Part shown: positions 61,937-64,000 of the stretch, one piece after another
Numbering within the stretch: position 1 is the stretch's first letter
Layout of the letters: every line of letters begins with the position of its first letter
From: Spiribacter halobius
GTDB lineage: Bacteria; Pseudomonadota; Gammaproteobacteria; Nitrococcales; Nitrococcaceae
Reading direction: 5' to 3'
Assembly: GCF_020883455.1 (NCBI RefSeq)
Contig: NZ_CP086615.1
Location: 2,914,001-2,978,000 of the forward strand
DNA: 64,000 nt
The notes under the pieces: generated by a model
Database searches by the model: none
Seen by the model: only the letters and a program-made list of their open reading frames with translations
What the model was told of the DNA's origin: nothing
Made by a program: the position numbers and the translations under genes

Positions 61937-62440
61937 TCACTGCCCCTCGGCAAGCGGCTCCAGACCGTCCGCCGGCACGGCGGCCAGGCGCTCACGCAGC
62001 GGGCCAATGCCGGGCAGGTGCAGATCGGGGTCGATGTCGGCCAGCGGGTAGAGGACGAAGGCGCGGGTGGCGATGCCCGGATGGGGCACGGTGAGGCGCT
62101 CGGTGCGCAGCTGCCGGTCACCGTAGAGCAGCAGGTCCAGATCCAGGGGCCGCGGCCCCCAGCGCGCGCCGGCCCGCCGCCGCCCGGCGCGGGCCTCGAT
62201 CGCCTGGAGCGCGTCGAGCAGCGGCTCGGGTCCCAGGGTCGTCGCCAGCTCGGCGACGGCATTGACGTAATGCGGCTGCCCGGGCGGGCCCATCGGCGGG
62301 TTGCGGTAGCGGCGCGAGGCCGCCACCCGGCGCGTGCCAGGCAGATCGGCCAGCGCCTCCAGGGCGCGCGTCACCTGTGCCGGCGGGTCATCGAGGTTAC
62401 TGCCGATGCCGACGAAGGCGCGCACCGTGGCCGCGCTCAT
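61937..62440 (-). CDS. folK: Hydroxymethyl-dihydropterin pyrophosphokinase
   Basis: 167 aa. FVGIGSNLDDPPAQV, SRRYRNPPMGPPGQPHYVNA, ALQAIEARAGRRRAGARWGP and RPLDLDLLLYGD motifs. Folate synthesis. The ATG overlaps the pcnB stop (ATGA), the common pcnB-folK pair. Confidence 0.96.
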   Translation of the reverse strand: MSAATVRAFVGIGSNLDDPPAQVTRALEALADLPGTRRVAASRRYRNPPMGPPGQPHYVNAVAELATTLGPEPLLDALQAIEARAGRRRAGARWGPRPLDLDLLLYGDRQLRTERLTVPHPGIATRAFVLYPLADIDPDLHLPGIGPLRERLAAVPADGLEPLAEGQ

Positions 62441-63795
62441 GTGCTGCCTCCGTCGCTCCCGCCGGTGCTGTCGTTGCTGCCCTCGCCACCACTGCTGCGG
62501 CGGCGGCGCCCGCCGCGTCGCTTGCGGCGCGGGGTGCTCGGCGGCGGGGCCTCGGCGTTGCCCTGCTGGAAGTCGGTCCACCAGCGCGCCACCTCGGCGT
62601 CGGCGAGGCCCGATTCGGCGCGCAGCAGCAGGAAGTCGTAGGCGGCGCGGAAGCGCGGATGCCCGAGCAGGCGCTGAGCGCGCTTCGGCGTGCGCCGCTC
62701 GAAGCGCGGCTGCAGGTGCCATATCTCGCGCATCGGGACGCCGAAGCGCTTGGGGATGGTGACGGTGCGCAGCTGCCGCTCCGCCGCCTCGGTGGCCGCC
62801 TGGTGCAGCAGCTGCGGCTCGCAGTCGGGTGCGAGTCGCGCTCCCGGCAGCTGGGCGAGCACCGCCGGCCAGATCAGCGCGCCGAACAGGAAGGCCGGGG
62901 TCACCGGCCGGTCCTCGTTGATGCGCTGGTCGGTATTGGCGAGGGCACGGGCGACGAAGCCGAGCAGCTCGCCGTGCTCGTCGTCATCCAGTGCCGTGTC
63001 CGTCGCCGGGAAAAGGTGCCGGAACAGGCCATGCTGGCGCAGCAGCTCGAAGGTCTGCGCACCCTGGCCGCCGAGGAAGAGCTTGAGCACCTCCTCGAAC
63101 AGGCGGGCGGCGGGGATGTCGGCGAGCAGCCCCGCCAGGCGCGGGATCGGCTCGGCGGACTCGGGGTGGATCCGGAAGCCGAGCTTGGCCGCGAAGCGCA
63201 CCGCCCGCAGCATGCGCACCGGGTCCTCCCGGTAGCGCACCTCCGGGTCCCCGATCAGCCGCAGCGTGCCCTGCTCCAGGTCGGCCATGCCGCCGACGTA
63301 GTCCACCACCGAGAAGTCGGCGATGTTGTAGTACAGGGCGTTGACCGTGAAGTCCCGCCGCAGCGCGTCCTCTTCGATGGTGCCGTAGGCGTTGTCACGC
63401 AGGATGCGCCCGTCCTCCATCAGGCGGGCGTCGTCGTCGTCCGGCTCCTCGTCCGGGTCCGGCGGCCCCTGCAGCGCCCGGAAGGTAGCCACCTCGATGA
63501 TCTCGCGGCCGAAATGCACGTGGGCGAGGCGGAAGCGGCGGCCGATGAGACGGCAGTTGCGGAAGAGGTCGTTAACCTCCTCCGGCGTGGCATCGGTGGC
63601 GACGTCGAAGTCCTTGGGCTCGCGCCCCAGGGAGAGATCACGCACGCCGCCGCCCACCAGGTAGGCGCCGTACCCCGCATTCTTCAGTCGGTACAGTACC
63701 TTGAGGGCATTGTCGCTGATGCTGGCCCGGGAGATGCGATGCTCCGAGCGCGGGATGATGACGGGTTCCCGATGGCTGGTCTGGGGATGGCTCAC
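62437..63795 (-). CDS. pcnB: Poly(A) polymerase I
   Basis: 452 aa from GTG 63795. IIPRSEHRISRASISDNALK, YLVGGGVRDLSLGREPKDFD with the catalytic Asp pair, RLAHVHFGREIIEVATFR, RRDFTVNALYYNIADFSVVD, and a Lys/Arg/Gly-rich C-terminus. The start aligns with the conserved region; an open frame extends upstream but crosses the likely promoter of tRNA-Glu. Confidence 0.93.
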   Translation of the reverse strand: MSHPQTSHREPVIIPRSEHRISRASISDNALKVLYRLKNAGYGAYLVGGGVRDLSLGREPKDFDVATDATPEEVNDLFRNCRLIGRRFRLAHVHFGREIIEVATFRALQGPPDPDEEPDDDDARLMEDGRILRDNAYGTIEEDALRRDFTVNALYYNIADFSVVDYVGGMADLEQGTLRLIGDPEVRYREDPVRMLRAVRFAAKLGFRIHPESAEPIPRLAGLLADIPAARLFEEVLKLFLGGQGAQTFELLRQHGLFRHLFPATDTALDDDEHGELLGFVARALANTDQRINEDRPVTPAFLFGALIWPAVLAQLPGARLAPDCEPQLLHQAATEAAERQLRTVTIPKRFGVPMREIWHLQPRFERRTPKRAQRLLGHPRFRAAYDFLLLRAESGLADAEVARWWTDFQQGNAEAPPPSTPRRKRRGGRRRRSSGGEGSNDSTGGSDGGST

Positions 63796-63812
63796 GGACT
63801 GGGGGTCGCCTC

Positions 63813-63840
63813 TTGTGCGTGAAAGCGGAGCGCGTATACT
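63813..63840 (+). promoter_or_regulatory. Likely promoter of tRNA-Glu
   Basis: TTGTGC (63813-63818), 16-bp spacer, TATACT (63835-63840), followed by a GC-rich discriminator, 69 bp before the tRNA. The palindromic GTATAC also gives a minus-strand -10-like TAGTAT for pcnB. Confidence 0.5.
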
Positions 63841-63909
63841 ATCAGCCCTCGCCGACGGGGTGCAGGCAGGCAGCCGTTGGCGACACAAATCGGATCCCTC
63901 CGAAATACC

Positions 63910-63985
63910 GCTCCCATCGTCTAGTGGTTGAGGACGCCGCCCTCTCAAGGCGGAAACCGGGGTTCAAATCCCCGTGGGAGCGCCA
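63910..63985 (+). tRNA. tRNA-Glu(CTC)
   Basis: 76 nt with encoded CCA. Acceptor GCTCCCA pairs with TGGGAGC; anticodon loop CTCTCAA gives CTC; T-loop GGTTCAAATCC. Confidence 0.95.
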
Positions 63986-64000
63986 GGCAGATCAAGGGGT

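Overview
The window is one contiguous stretch of a GC-rich gammaproteobacterial chromosome carrying a complete Mu-like prophage. The host order (priB-rpsF, rlmB-rnr, tRNA-Leu, purA-hisZ, hflC-hflK-hflX-hfq-miaA-mutL-amiC-tsaE-nnr, then queG, pgi, panC-panB, folK-pcnB, tRNA-Glu) is the gammaproteobacterial one. PriB, the hfq-hfl cluster and HisZ beside PurA suggest a Chromatiales/Ectothiorhodospiraceae-type organism, but this rests on gene order and composition only.

Host left arm (1-17,998): nearly all genes are on the minus strand in tightly packed runs for ribosome assembly, RNA decay, purine and histidine synthesis, membrane protease control, tRNA modification, mismatch repair and cell-wall cleavage. 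Host right arm (57,059-64,000): queG, pgi, the pantothenate genes, folK and poly(A) polymerase. In relatives such as E. coli, nnr and queG are adjacent and divergent; here the prophage sits exactly between them.

Prophage (17,999-57,058, 39,060 bp): it begins and ends with TG...CA and is flanked by a perfect 5-bp duplication, CCCGC. Transposase-site-like repeats at both ends follow the Mu spacing. In phage order (read on the minus strand from 57 kb down) it has: repressor/Ner switch, MuA and MuB, a block of small early genes, Gam with an adjacent RdgC, GemA, HNH, a Mor activator, GH108 lysozyme and holin, packaging and head genes (gp27-gp30, G, I, capsid), and a contractile tail (gp36, gp37, gp38, sheath, tube, a gp41 pair with a programmed-frameshift signature, tape measure, gp43-gp48). 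Cargo genes that break the operon pattern sit at 26.4, 35-36.1 and 55.2 kb.

The most distinctive system is a diversity-generating retroelement (DGR) at the tail-fibre end of the prophage (17,958-20,817), in the order variable protein / VR / Avd / TR / reverse transcriptase, as in Bordetella phage BPP-1. TR and VR are 130 bp each. They differ at 12 positions, all adenine in TR on the coding strand, and match at all 108 non-adenine positions. The target is a formylglycine-generating-enzyme-like C-type-lectin-fold protein at the end of the tail operon, the place where Mu carries its invertible tail-fibre segment. No invertase is present, so the DGR is the likely host-range diversifier. The reverse transcriptase frame runs through the phage right end and stops in host DNA.

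Host intergenic regions hold an unusual repeat type: about 30-bp arms of tandem heptamer-like units in inverted orientation around a GC-rich core. One copy was split by the prophage insertion.
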